DNA from: Minisyncoccota bacterium
GTDB taxonomy: Bacteria; Patescibacteriota; Minisyncoccia; UBA6257; GWB1-50-10
Assembly: GCA_020062265.1 (NCBI GenBank)
Contig: JAGUWR010000029.1
Span: 1 to 7,592 of the forward strand
Reading direction: 5' to 3'
Length of the DNA: 7,592 bases
Shown here: one piece after another, positions 1-6,506 of the stretch
How the letters are laid out: each line of letters begins with the position of its first letter
Position numbering within the stretch: position 1 is the first letter of the stretch
Position numbers and translations under genes: made by a program
Notes under the pieces: model-generated
Told to the model about the DNA's origin: nothing
The model's input: the letters and a program-made list of their open reading frames with translations, nothing else
Databases searched by the model: none

Positions 1-127
1 TCTTGCTTTTTTCGTCATATCGCAATTACTCAAAAAGTATCAACCCCAAAGCTTAAAAATCTAACAACCCAATATGAAAGAAAAAATTAAAAAAGGTCGG
101 CACAATTAATTAAAAACCATCAAAAAT
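1..127. other. AT-rich upstream region with no complete gene
   Basis: This AT-rich stretch lies before the slipin gene and holds no complete gene. No Shine-Dalgarno site is visible before the ATG at 128, and I could not place a convincing promoter. On the minus strand an ATG at 18-16 opens six codons (M-T-K-K-A-R) that run off the left edge. This could be the start of a divergent gene, but six codons are too few to call it. Confidence 0.4.
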
Positions 128-928
128 ATGCCAGATATAATCTGGACAATTTCAGGAATAATTATCTTTATAGTTTTAATCTCCATTAAACAGATTAATC
201 AGTATCAAAAGGGAGTTAAATTTAGATTGGGAAAGTACATTGGTTTAATGGAGCCCGGCTGGAGATTGGTTTGGCCGATCATCAATTCTTATCAAAAAGT
301 TGATTTAAGAGTAAAAGCGGTTGATGTGCCAAATCAGGAGGCAATCACCAAAGACAATATTTCGGTTAGCGTTAACGCGGTTATTTATTATAAAGTCCAG
401 GAAGCTGATAAGGCGGTTATAGAAGTGGAAGATTTTTACTACGCCATTTCACAATTAGCCCAAACAACGATGCGGAATGCCGTAGGCCAGGTGGATTTGG
501 ATGACCTTCTTTCTCAACGAGACAGGGTCTCTGAAAATATTCGGTTGATTATTGATAGAGCGACCGACCCCTGGGGGATAAAAGTTCTTAATGTGGAATT
601 AAAAGACATTACGTTACCGGAAGAAATGAAGAGAGTGATTGGTAAGCAGGCCGAAGCAGAAAGAGAAAAAAGGGCAATCATCATTAAGGCTGAGGGAGAA
701 GCAATCGCCGCCAATAATATGGCAAAAGCCGCCAGAACCCTATCAGAAGCCAAAGGCGCTCTTCATTTAAGAACTCTTCAGTCAATTAATGATGTAAGTT
801 CTGATAAATCAAATACGGTTATTTTTACCGTGCCTCTGGAAATTTTGAGAGCTTTTGAAAAATTTGGGAAAGAATTACCGGATAAGGACAAGGATAGAGG
901 GGAGGTATCATTCCATAGACGAAAATAA
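128..928 (+). CDS. Slipin / SPFH (band 7) domain membrane protein
   Basis: A 266-residue stomatin-like protein. Residues 4-20 form one hydrophobic N-terminal membrane segment. A band-7 domain follows at about 25-170, including the family-typical stretch RNAVGQVDLDDLLSQRD (116-132) and a preceding turn rich in Gly, Pro and Trp (EPGWRLVWP). Residues 172-210 are Ala/Glu/Lys-rich (KQAEAEREKRAIIIKAEGEA), the predicted coiled coil that drives oligomerisation in SPFH proteins. A short charged tail follows. Slipins assemble ring-like scaffolds at the bacterial membrane and are often paired with an NfeD-type partner. No NfeD gene is visible here, although the left flank is truncated. The protein is membrane-anchored, with most of its mass on one face. 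The ATG at 128 is chosen because it directly precedes the membrane segment. No ribosome-binding site is visible. The family call is secure; the cellular role is unknown. Confidence 0.9.
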   Translation: MPDIIWTISGIIIFIVLISIKQINQYQKGVKFRLGKYIGLMEPGWRLVWPIINSYQKVDLRVKAVDVPNQEAITKDNISVSVNAVIYYKVQEADKAVIEVEDFYYAISQLAQTTMRNAVGQVDLDDLLSQRDRVSENIRLIIDRATDPWGIKVLNVELKDITLPEEMKRVIGKQAEAEREKRAIIIKAEGEAIAANNMAKAARTLSEAKGALHLRTLQSINDVSSDKSNTVIFTVPLEILRAFEKFGKELPDKDKDRGEVSFHRRK

Positions 929-951
929 AAAGCCCATCGCCCCGTTATATT

Positions 952-976
952 GTGGGCGGCGCAGAGCGCCGCCCAC
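952..976. repeat. GC-rich perfect hairpin between slipin and tRNA-Leu
   Basis: GTGGGCGGCG (952-961) and CGCCGCCCAC (967-976) form a perfect 10-bp stem around a 5-nt loop (CAGAG). The element sits between two convergent genes, where a bidirectional terminator would be expected. Neither side has an immediate T-tract, so it is not a canonical intrinsic terminator. On the minus strand an alternative GCCCA/TGGGC pairing, with a 16-nt loop, is followed by a run of Ts (about 930-921) and could terminate tRNA-Leu. A dispersed palindromic repeat is equally possible. Confidence 0.55.
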
Positions 977-1010
977 GAATTGGCTCTCAAAAATCCGAAA
1001 AGTTTTGTCT

Positions 1011-1099
1011 TGGTGCCTGAGGTGGGATTTGAACCCACAAGGCCGTTGAAGGCCATAGCATTTTGAGTGCTACGCGTATTCCGGTTCCGCCACTCAGGC
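1011..1099 (-). tRNA. tRNA-Leu, anticodon CAA
   Basis: Read on the minus strand this is a class II tRNA. The acceptor stem GCCTGAG/CTCAGGC (1093-1099 with 1015-1021) pairs perfectly, followed by discriminator A (1014) and an encoded CCA (1011-1013). The anticodon loop is CTCAAAA, giving anticodon CAA, which reads UUG leucine codons. A long variable arm with a GGCC/GGCC stem and a T-loop TTCAAAT are present, as expected for tRNA-Leu. It is transcribed divergently from holB and convergently with the slipin gene. Confidence 0.97.
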
Positions 1100-1108
1100 C
1101 CGTATAAT

Positions 1109-1137
1109 TTGATATTACCTTAAAATTAAACTATAGT
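1109..1137 (+). promoter_or_regulatory. Candidate promoter for the holB-frr-rseP operon
   Basis: TTGATA (1109-1114) and TATAGT (1132-1137) are separated by 17 nt, a good sigma-70-type match. The expected start near 1143-1145 is within a few bases of the holB ATG at 1147, so the transcript would be leaderless or nearly so. This fits the absence of a Shine-Dalgarno sequence before holB. Confidence 0.55.
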
Positions 1138-1140
1138 AAA
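1112..1140 (-). promoter_or_regulatory. Candidate promoter for tRNA-Leu
   Basis: On the minus strand TTTACT (1140-1135) is followed after 17 nt by TAATAT (1117-1112). Transcription would start near 1105, a few bases before the tRNA 5' end at 1099. Element quality is moderate. It overlaps the plus-strand holB promoter almost completely. Confidence 0.45.
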
Positions 1141-1146
1141 TATGAA

Positions 1147-1959
1147 ATGCTCTTCGGCTGCAAAGAAAAAATAGAAATTTTCAAGAAACTCATCAGCAAT
1201 GATGGTTTGAGTCACGCTTATCTTTTTTTCGGCGAACCCCAAGTCGGCAAATTTACTTTCGCCAAATCGCTCGCTTATTTTTTGGAGTACGGCGAACCCT
1301 TCGACACGGCTCGGGATAAACCTCTCATAGATTTTCAGGAAATTTTACCTGACCCGGAAAAGGGGACTATCGGCATTGATACGGCTCGGCAAATTAAAAA
1401 TTTTCTTTTTCAAAAACCGTTCCGTTCAAAAAAAAGATTAGTTTTAATTGACCAAGCTCAAGTCCTTACCGTTGAAGCCCAAGGCGCTCTTTTGAAAATC
1501 GTCGAGGAGCCGCCGCCGAGCGCTCTTCTCATTCTCATTGTGAATGAATCGTCGGTTCTCCTGCCGCCGCTTCTATCGCGCCTGACGAAAGTTTATTTTT
1601 CAAGATTTCCCCAAAAAGAACTGGAGCAGATTTTAATTTCTCGTTACAAAGTTTCAAAAGAAAGAGCCAAAAACATAACTAAGGAATCCTTTGGCCGAAT
1701 CGGCCGAGCTCTTTCTCTTCTTGCTGGCCGGAAAACTGATGAGGCTGACCAAAGGGAGGAATCGTTTGAGGTCTACCTCAGCCGGTTGATTCTCCGCCAC
1801 TATCTACGGGACAAGTTTCGTCATTCCGGAGTTATAAATTGGCTTCTCATAAAAGAGTGGCAAGCCAATACCTTTAATCTTAACCCCAATCTTCAACGCA
1901 AAGCTGTCAGCGCTAATTTACACGAATCAGTCACTAATTTCACTAATAACTATTCGTGA
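1147..1959 (+). CDS. holB: DNA polymerase III, delta-prime subunit (clamp loader)
   Basis: A 270-residue AAA+ protein of the clamp-loader family, which helps open and load the replicative sliding clamp. Visible marks are the N-terminal SHAYLFFGEPQVGK stretch (22-35), a Walker A-like loop with Phe36 where ATP-binding members carry Thr or Ser; a degenerate Walker B strand, LVLIDQAQVL (98-107); and the diagnostic GALLKIVEEPPPSALLIL (113-130) followed by LLSRL (142-146), corresponding to the SRC-type sensor region. The protein is shorter than the roughly 330 residues usual for the family. The four-cysteine zinc module normally following the P-loop is absent, and the C-terminal domain is reduced. 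The degenerate P-loop suits a non-hydrolysing delta-prime rather than DnaX. ATG 1147 is in frame; ATG 1142 is not. The last 12 codons come from a repeat (1921-1990). It is first in a tight operon with frr and rseP. Confidence 0.88.
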   Translation: MLFGCKEKIEIFKKLISNDGLSHAYLFFGEPQVGKFTFAKSLAYFLEYGEPFDTARDKPLIDFQEILPDPEKGTIGIDTARQIKNFLFQKPFRSKKRLVLIDQAQVLTVEAQGALLKIVEEPPPSALLILIVNESSVLLPPLLSRLTKVYFSRFPQKELEQILISRYKVSKERAKNITKESFGRIGRALSLLAGRKTDEADQREESFEVYLSRLILRHYLRDKFRHSGVINWLLIKEWQANTFNLNPNLQRKAVSANLHESVTNFTNNYS

Positions 1960-1990
1960 AAATTCGTGTTAAAATTAGTGTGTATTTGTG
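1921..1990. repeat. CACGAAT/CACTAAT inverted heptamer array across the holB end
   Basis: The left part holds CACGAAT (1921-1927), CACTAAT (1932-1938) and CACTAAT (1941-1947). The right part holds the reverse-complement type: ATTCGTG (1952-1958), ATTCGTG (1962-1968), ATTAGTG (1974-1980) and ATTTGTG (1984-1990). The array can fold into an imperfect long hairpin around 1948-1951. It supplies holB residues 259-270 and its stop codon, and ends directly at the frr ATG (1991). It looks like an intergenic palindromic repeat that has extended into the holB reading frame. Confidence 0.6.
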
Positions 1991-2542
1991 ATGGTAGATA
2001 TCATCCAAGATTTTAAGAATCGCCTCGAGCCCATTCTGGCTTCATTGAAGAAGGAACTTGCTGTTCTTCGGAGCAACCGACCAAGTCCGACGCTGGTTGA
2101 AGACATAAAAGTTTCCTATTACAATCAGCTTCTAACAGTGAAACAACTCGGTTCGATTAGCGCCGTTCCGCCGCGAGAGATTGATATTCACGTTTGGGAT
2201 AAAGAAACGCTGAACAGCATTATCAAAGCGATTGAAACTTCTGGTCACGGTTTTTCGATTCAAAGCGAAGGCAACTTGGTGAGAATTTACCTCCCCGAGC
2301 TTAGCGAAGAAAGGCGAAAAGAATTATTGAAAAAAGCCAAGCAGATTGCCGAGGAGCAGCGGATTGAAATTCGCCATTGCCGCGATGAAAGCAACAAACA
2401 GGTTCAAAAAAAATTTGATGGGCGGGAAATTACCGAAGATCAGAAATTTAAGTTAAAAGAACAAATTCAAAAAGAAGTTGAGTGGGTCAACGGCGAAATC
2501 GAAAAAATTCTGGAAGCCAAGGTAAAAGAAATCGAGTTATGA
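1991..2542 (+). CDS. frr: Ribosome recycling factor
   Basis: A 183-residue protein, essentially the usual RRF length of about 185. With EF-G it splits post-termination ribosomes in the cytoplasm. The N-terminal helix includes LKKELAVLRSNRPSPTLVED, matching the family pattern of Arg, Ser/Gly and Pro before the strand. Domain II follows (LLTVKQLGSISAVPPREIDIHVWD and GFSIQSEGNLVRIYLPELSEERRKELLKKAKQ). The C-terminal helix contains IEIRHCRDESNKQVQKK. The family usually has RNxRR here, so this stretch (about 125-141) is slightly divergent. ATG 1991 is preferred over GTG 1988 because it fits family N-termini. No Shine-Dalgarno is visible, since the start abuts a repeat. The gap to holB is 31 nt. 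The stop overlaps the rseP ATG. Confidence 0.97.
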   Translation: MVDIIQDFKNRLEPILASLKKELAVLRSNRPSPTLVEDIKVSYYNQLLTVKQLGSISAVPPREIDIHVWDKETLNSIIKAIETSGHGFSIQSEGNLVRIYLPELSEERRKELLKKAKQIAEEQRIEIRHCRDESNKQVQKKFDGREITEDQKFKLKEQIQKEVEWVNGEIEKILEAKVKEIEL

Positions 2543-3606
2543 TTATTTTAATTGCCGCCATCGCCATCTCGTTTTTGATTTTAGCCCACGAACTCGGCCA
2601 CTTTTTAACCGCCAAGCTTTTCCGGGTGCGGGTGGAAGAATTCGGTTTGGGTTTTCCGCCGCGGCTTTTCGCCAAAAAAATCGGCGAAACGGTTTACAGT
2701 GTCAACCTTTTACCCTTCGGCGGTTTTGTGAAGATTTTTGGGGAAGATTATCGCAAAGCAAAAGCCCCGCCTCTGAGAGAAGCGTTCCCGCCTAATAGTT
2801 TTGCTGATAAGCCGGTTTGGCAACGGGTCGCTATTGTCCTGGCCGGCGTTACGATGAATGTCCTGGCCGGCTGGCTGCTTTTAAGCGCGGTCTTTATGCT
2901 CGGCGTTCCCGAGCATCTGGCTATTGCCGATGTCGCCGCCGATTCGCCGGCTCAAGTCGCCGGCATCAAGAGCGGCGATATTGTTTTAGAGGCGCGCCTT
3001 GGCGAAACCGCTCTCACTGACCCGGTCAAGAGCCGGCCGCTGATAGAGTTGGTTGATTTGGCGGCCGGCGGTGAGATTTTGCTTATGGTAAGGCGGGGCA
3101 ATGAGGTTTTTGAAGTTGTTCTCCGCGGCCGGCTGGAGCCGCCGTCAGGCCAAGGCCCGCTTGGCGTCGCTCTTATTGACATTGGAGCGCCGGCCCAGGG
3201 TTTTATCGCCGGCCTGGCCAACGGCACCAGCGCCACCATCAATACTCTCCAGGCTATTACCCTTGGTTTTATCGCTTTTTTTGGGTCTGTTTTCGTTGAT
3301 AAAACCGCTTTAGAAGCGATTGCCGGACCGGTCGGCATTTTTGCCATTGCCGCCCAAGCCAGTGCCCTGGGAGCTGTTTATTTTCTGCAATTTATCGCTC
3401 TTATTTCTCTGAATCTTGCCATTTTAAACCTCATTCCTTTCCCGGCGCTCGATGGCGGTCGTTTTATTTTTCTTTTAATCGAAAAAATTAAGGGTTCACC
3501 GGTCTCGGTTCGCATTCAGATGGCTGTAAATTCGCTCGGCTTCGCGTTTCTTATCGTTCTTATGGTGATCGTGACCGTCCGGGATGTCGCGAGGATTATA
3601 AATTGA
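2539..3606 (+). CDS. rseP: RIP metalloprotease, site-2 protease family (RseP-like)
   Basis: A 355-residue intramembrane zinc protease that cleaves membrane-embedded substrates, such as anti-sigma factors or signal-peptide remnants in relatives. The first membrane helix carries AHELGH, with zinc ligands His17 and His21 and catalytic Glu18. A second hydrophobic segment lies near 96-122. One PDZ-like domain spans about 125-195, including AADSPAQVAGIKSGD. Further membrane segments (about 263-300) lead into NLIPFPALDGG (297-307), with the third zinc ligand Asp305. A last helix is at about 333-347. Its length is below that of the E. coli protein, which has two PDZ domains, so this is the single-PDZ form. 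The start is ATG 2539: it gives the expected N-terminus right before the helix and overlaps the frr stop as ATGA, suggesting translational coupling. The isoprenoid and lipid genes often found between frr and rseP are absent. Confidence 0.95.
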   Translation: MIILIAAIAISFLILAHELGHFLTAKLFRVRVEEFGLGFPPRLFAKKIGETVYSVNLLPFGGFVKIFGEDYRKAKAPPLREAFPPNSFADKPVWQRVAIVLAGVTMNVLAGWLLLSAVFMLGVPEHLAIADVAADSPAQVAGIKSGDIVLEARLGETALTDPVKSRPLIELVDLAAGGEILLMVRRGNEVFEVVLRGRLEPPSGQGPLGVALIDIGAPAQGFIAGLANGTSATINTLQAITLGFIAFFGSVFVDKTALEAIAGPVGIFAIAAQASALGAVYFLQFIALISLNLAILNLIPFPALDGGRFIFLLIEKIKGSPVSVRIQMAVNSLGFAFLIVLMVIVTVRDVARIIN

Positions 3607-3626
3607 TTATTTTCTCTTTTATCAAC

Positions 3627-3652
3627 CCCCCACATAACTAGTTATGTGGGGG
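3627..3652. repeat. Perfect 26-bp palindrome between rseP and nrdJ
   Basis: The two arms, CCCCCACATAACT (3627-3639) and AGTTATGTGGGGG (3640-3652), are exact reverse complements with no spacer. It lies 20 bp after the rseP stop and about 28 bp upstream of the nrdJ -35 element. There is no T-tract to the right, so a canonical rho-independent terminator is unlikely. It could be an operator for a dimeric regulator upstream of the reductase gene, a cruciform-forming repeat, or a transcript-end stabiliser. The central 16 bp resemble the known NrdR box only partly (10 of 16 positions by my count). Confidence 0.7.
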
Positions 3653-3679
3653 TCAATAGACTTTGGGGATAACTCTCAC

Positions 3680-3706
3680 TTGCGCCGGCAGGACTAGGTT
3701 TATAAT
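3680..3706 (+). promoter_or_regulatory. Candidate nrdJ promoter with leaderless geometry
   Basis: A perfect -10 hexamer TATAAT lies at 3701-3706. The best -35 is TTGCGC (3680-3685), with a short 15-nt spacer. The predicted transcription start (about 3712-3714) coincides with the ATG at 3714, which implies a leaderless mRNA. Confidence 0.5.
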
Positions 3707-3713
3707 GAGGGAG

Positions 3714-6491
3714 ATGAGCAAAATAAAAAGTGTTGTTGAAAAGGTTTCGTCTCCGGAGATTAAACTCCGGCGGATTTTCGTTAAGAAAGATATTCACCCC
3801 GTTAGAAATAAGTCCCGACGTGACGTCGGGATTGCCGCCGTGCCTTCGGCGGGGCGGATTTCTAACGAGGTTCATCCTTTTGATGAAATAAAATGGGTTA
3901 AGCGTGATGCCCAAGTCGGAAAATTTGAGCAGAAAGACGTTGAGTTTCCGGATTTTTGGTCCGAGCACGCCGTCAACATCACCGCTTCCAAATATTTTCG
4001 AGGCAAACTTAATACGCCGCAGCGCGAGTTAAGCGTAAAAGAGATGATTAACCGCGTTGTTCGGGTGATTCGCGGCTGGGGCGAGGAGTTCGGTTATTTT
4101 GAAAATAAATTCCAAGCCCAAATTTTTGAAGATGAATTAGTTCATCTTTTAGTTTTTCAAAAGGCCTCTTTCAACAGTCCAGTTTGGTTTAATGTCGGCG
4201 TAAAAGAAAAAAGTCAGTGCAGCGCTTGTTTCATTCTTTCGGTTGAAGACAATCTGAAATCAATTCTTGAGTGGGTTAAAACCGAAGGAATGATTTTCAA
4301 AGGCGGATCCGGTTCGGGTGTTAATCTTTCAACGCTTCGTTCAAAACACGAACAACTTTCCGGCGGCGGTCACGCTTCCGGTCCGGTTTCATTTATGCGC
4401 GGCGCCGATGCGGTCGCCGGGATGATTAAATCCGGCGGCACCACCCGGCGGGCGGCAAAGATGGTTGTCCTTGATATTGACCATCCTGATATTATGGATT
4501 TCATTCGTTGTAAAGTTGAGGAAGAGAAAAAGGTTCGGGCTTTGATTGAAGCCGGTTATGATATGGCCGATTTGAATAACGAGGCCTGGAATTCCATTCA
4601 ATTCCAAAATGCCAATAATTCGGTTCGCATTCCTGACGAATTTATGAAAGCGGTGTTGGAGGACGGAGAGTGGTCAACTCATTTCCGCACCAACGGCGGG
4701 GTGGCTCGGACCTATAAAGCCCGTGAGCTTCTCAGCGAGATCGCCCAAGCGGCTTGGGAATCAGGCGATCCGGGTGTTCAGTTTGATACCACCATCAATT
4801 CCTGGCACACTTGCCCCAACTCCGGTCGCATCAACGCTTCTAATCCTTGTAGTGAGTATATGTCAATCGATGATTCGGCTTGCAATTTGGCTTCAATAAA
4901 TCTTTTGAAATTTCTCCGGCCGAACGGCAGTTTTGCGGTCAACGAATTCAAACAGACGGTTGACATAATGATTCTTGCTCAAGAAATAATTGTTGACGGT
5001 TCTAGCTACCCGACGGGAAAAATTGCCCAAAATGCCCGTAATTTCAGGCAATTGGGTCTTGGTTTTGCCAATCTCGGCGCTTTATTAATGACCAAAGGAA
5101 TAGTATATGATTCTGAAGAAGGGCGAGCTTGGGCCGGCGCCATTACTTCGTTGATGTCCGGCGAGGCCTACCGTTTCTCGGCTGAAATCGCTTCCCAGCT
5201 GGGACCTTTTGCCGGCTTTGCCGTTAACCGCGAGCCGATGCTGGAGGTGATTCGCAAGCATCGTGACGCCTCTCGATTAATTAATAGTATCTTTATTTCC
5301 GATAAAGATTTGATTGCAGAATCGCAAGAAGTTTGGGATAAAGCTCTTCGCCTTGGCGAGGAATATGGCTACCGCAATTCCCAAGTGACGGTAATCGCGC
5401 CGACCGGCACCATCGCCTTTATGATGGATTGTGATACCACTGGTATTGAACCGGATTTCTCGCTCGTCAAAATGAAACAGCTTGTCGGCGGCGGTTGGAT
5501 GAAAATTGTCAATCAGGCCGTGCCTCAAGCTCTTGCCAACCTCGGTTATTCCGAGGAAGAAGTTAAAGACATCGTTGCCTGGATTTCCGAACACCGTACT
5601 GTTGAAGGAGCGCCTCATATTAAAGAAGAACATCTCTCAATTTTTGATACGGCCGTCAAACCGAAAGACACCAGCCGCTCAATTTCCTGGCAAGGCCATG
5701 TGAAAATGGTGGCCGCGGTTCAGTTATTTATTTCGGGCGCCATTTCCAAAACATTCAATATGCCGCACGAGACAACTAAGGAGCAGATTGAAGAGGCTTA
5801 CATTATGGCTTGGAAGCTTGGCATCAAAGCGTTTGCGGTTTACCGCGACGGTTCCAAGTTTTCACAGCCGCTTCAAACAACAAGCCAAGCTAAAGCGGTC
5901 AGCCAAACCGCCGGTCCGGCCAGAACCGCAGAAAGACATCGTTTGCCGCCAACCCGTCATTCCGAAACCCATAAATTTGTGATTGCCGGTCACGAAGGTT
6001 ATCTCACTTATAGTACTTTTAATGACGGACGTTTGGCAGAAATTTTCATCCGAATGGCAAAACAGGGCAGCACCTTAGCTGGCTTGCTTGATGCTTTCGC
6101 CATTGCGGTTTCAATGGCCCTTCAATACGGCGTGCCTTTGAAAGCCCTTGCTGAAAAATTCATCCACAGCCGTTTTGAACCAGCCGGTTATACCGAGAAT
6201 TCGCAAATTCTCATTGCCACCAGTATTATTGATTACATTTTCCGGTATCTTGGTTTGAAGTTTTTGGGTGAAGAAGATCTTTTTGATTTGGGAATGGTCT
6301 ATGTTGAAGAGAAAGCCAGCGGAGAAACTTCGCCGTTTTTAGCTAATTTGATAAATTCGAAAAGACCGAATAACAACAATGGTTATGTTTATGCCGGCAC
6401 TGTTTGCAAAAAATGCGGCGGGATGATGGTCCAAAGCGGCTCTTGTTACACTTGTCTTGAGTGCGGAGAATCCAGCGGCGGCTGTTCGTAG
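3714..6491 (+). CDS. nrdJ: Adenosylcobalamin-dependent (class II) ribonucleoside-diphosphate reductase
   Basis: A 925-residue reductase that makes deoxyribonucleotides using a B12-derived thiyl radical, independent of oxygen. Visible marks: FNSPVWFNVG (153-162); CSACF with Cys172 as the likely first redox cysteine; FKGGSGSGVNLSTLRS (195-210); NPCSEY (377-382), with candidate radical Cys379, Asn377 and Glu381; CNLASINLLKF with Cys390 as redox partner; and APTGT (562-566) in the phosphate-binding loop. After a Gln/Ala-rich linker (about 715-740) comes a TSCPD-type domain (RLPPTRHSETHKF to HSRFEPAGYT, 743-827). The C-terminal tail is cysteine-rich (CKKC 898-901, CYTC 911-914, Cys917, Cys924), fitting the swinging dithiol or zinc-ribbon tail. 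ATG 3714 is preferred; ATG 3705 and TTG 3663 are in-frame alternatives, but 3705 overlaps the -10 hexamer. Residues 30-55 are an in-frame palindromic insertion. No intein is present. Confidence 0.96.
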   Translation: MSKIKSVVEKVSSPEIKLRRIFVKKDIHPVRNKSRRDVGIAAVPSAGRISNEVHPFDEIKWVKRDAQVGKFEQKDVEFPDFWSEHAVNITASKYFRGKLNTPQRELSVKEMINRVVRVIRGWGEEFGYFENKFQAQIFEDELVHLLVFQKASFNSPVWFNVGVKEKSQCSACFILSVEDNLKSILEWVKTEGMIFKGGSGSGVNLSTLRSKHEQLSGGGHASGPVSFMRGADAVAGMIKSGGTTRRAAKMVVLDIDHPDIMDFIRCKVEEEKKVRALIEAGYDMADLNNEAWNSIQFQNANNSVRIPDEFMKAVLEDGEWSTHFRTNGGVARTYKARELLSEIAQAAWESGDPGVQFDTTINSWHTCPNSGRINASNPCSEYMSIDDSACNLASINLLKFLRPNGSFAVNEFKQTVDIMILAQEIIVDGSSYPTGKIAQNARNFRQLGLGFANLGALLMTKGIVYDSEEGRAWAGAITSLMSGEAYRFSAEIASQLGPFAGFAVNREPMLEVIRKHRDASRLINSIFISDKDLIAESQEVWDKALRLGEEYGYRNSQVTVIAPTGTIAFMMDCDTTGIEPDFSLVKMKQLVGGGWMKIVNQAVPQALANLGYSEEEVKDIVAWISEHRTVEGAPHIKEEHLSIFDTAVKPKDTSRSISWQGHVKMVAAVQLFISGAISKTFNMPHETTKEQIEEAYIMAWKLGIKAFAVYRDGSKFSQPLQTTSQAKAVSQTAGPARTAERHRLPPTRHSETHKFVIAGHEGYLTYSTFNDGRLAEIFIRMAKQGSTLAGLLDAFAIAVSMALQYGVPLKALAEKFIHSRFEPAGYTENSQILIATSIIDYIFRYLGLKFLGEEDLFDLGMVYVEEKASGETSPFLANLINSKRPNNNNGYVYAGTVCKKCGGMMVQSGSCYTCLECGESSGGCS
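3796..3871. repeat. Three-way-junction palindromic element inserted in frame in nrdJ
   Basis: Outer arms ACCCCGTTAGAAAT (3796-3809) and ATTTCTAACGAGGT (3858-3871) pair at 13 of 14 positions. Inside are two hairpins: TCCCGAC/GTCGGGA (3813-3819 with 3825-3831) and CCGCCGTGCC/GGCGGGGCGG (3835-3844 with 3848-3857, one mismatch). The fold is cloverleaf-like. It is flanked by the direct repeat TTCA(C/T)CC (3793-3799 and 3871-3877), a 78-nt offset equal to 26 codons. Removing one repeat unit restores the peptide K-D-I-H-P-F-D-E-I. It encodes residues 30-55 of NrdJ. Confidence 0.8.
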
Positions 6492-6506
6492 TGTTTTATT
6501 ACCATG

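Noticed and set aside
778..1056. Minus-strand open frame through tRNA-Leu and the slipin 3' end
   Set aside because: Its beginning is translated tRNA sequence (GSNPTSGT) and it overlaps the slipin gene; no independent support.
2482..2538. Longer N-terminus for RseP starting inside frr
   Set aside because: It adds 19 charged residues before the first membrane helix; ATG 2539, overlapping the frr stop, gives the family-typical start.
2952..3347. Minus-strand open frame opposite rseP (131 residues)
   Set aside because: It is a shadow of the GC-rich rseP sequence, Pro/Ser/Arg-rich with no domain, and rseP is clearly the coding strand.
3663..3713. TTG 3663 or ATG 3705 as the nrdJ start
   Set aside because: TTG 3663 lies upstream of the likely promoter, and ATG 3705 overlaps the TATAAT. 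Neither has a Shine-Dalgarno. ATG 3714 is preferred but not proven.
3607..3713. Cobalamin riboswitch before the B12-dependent reductase
   Set aside because: The gap is too short and contains the promoter near its end; no B12-box-like sequence was seen.
3714..6491. Intein in NrdJ
   Set aside because: The reductase motifs follow in normal order without a large insertion, and no intein splicing blocks are seen. The only insertion is the 26-residue palindromic element.
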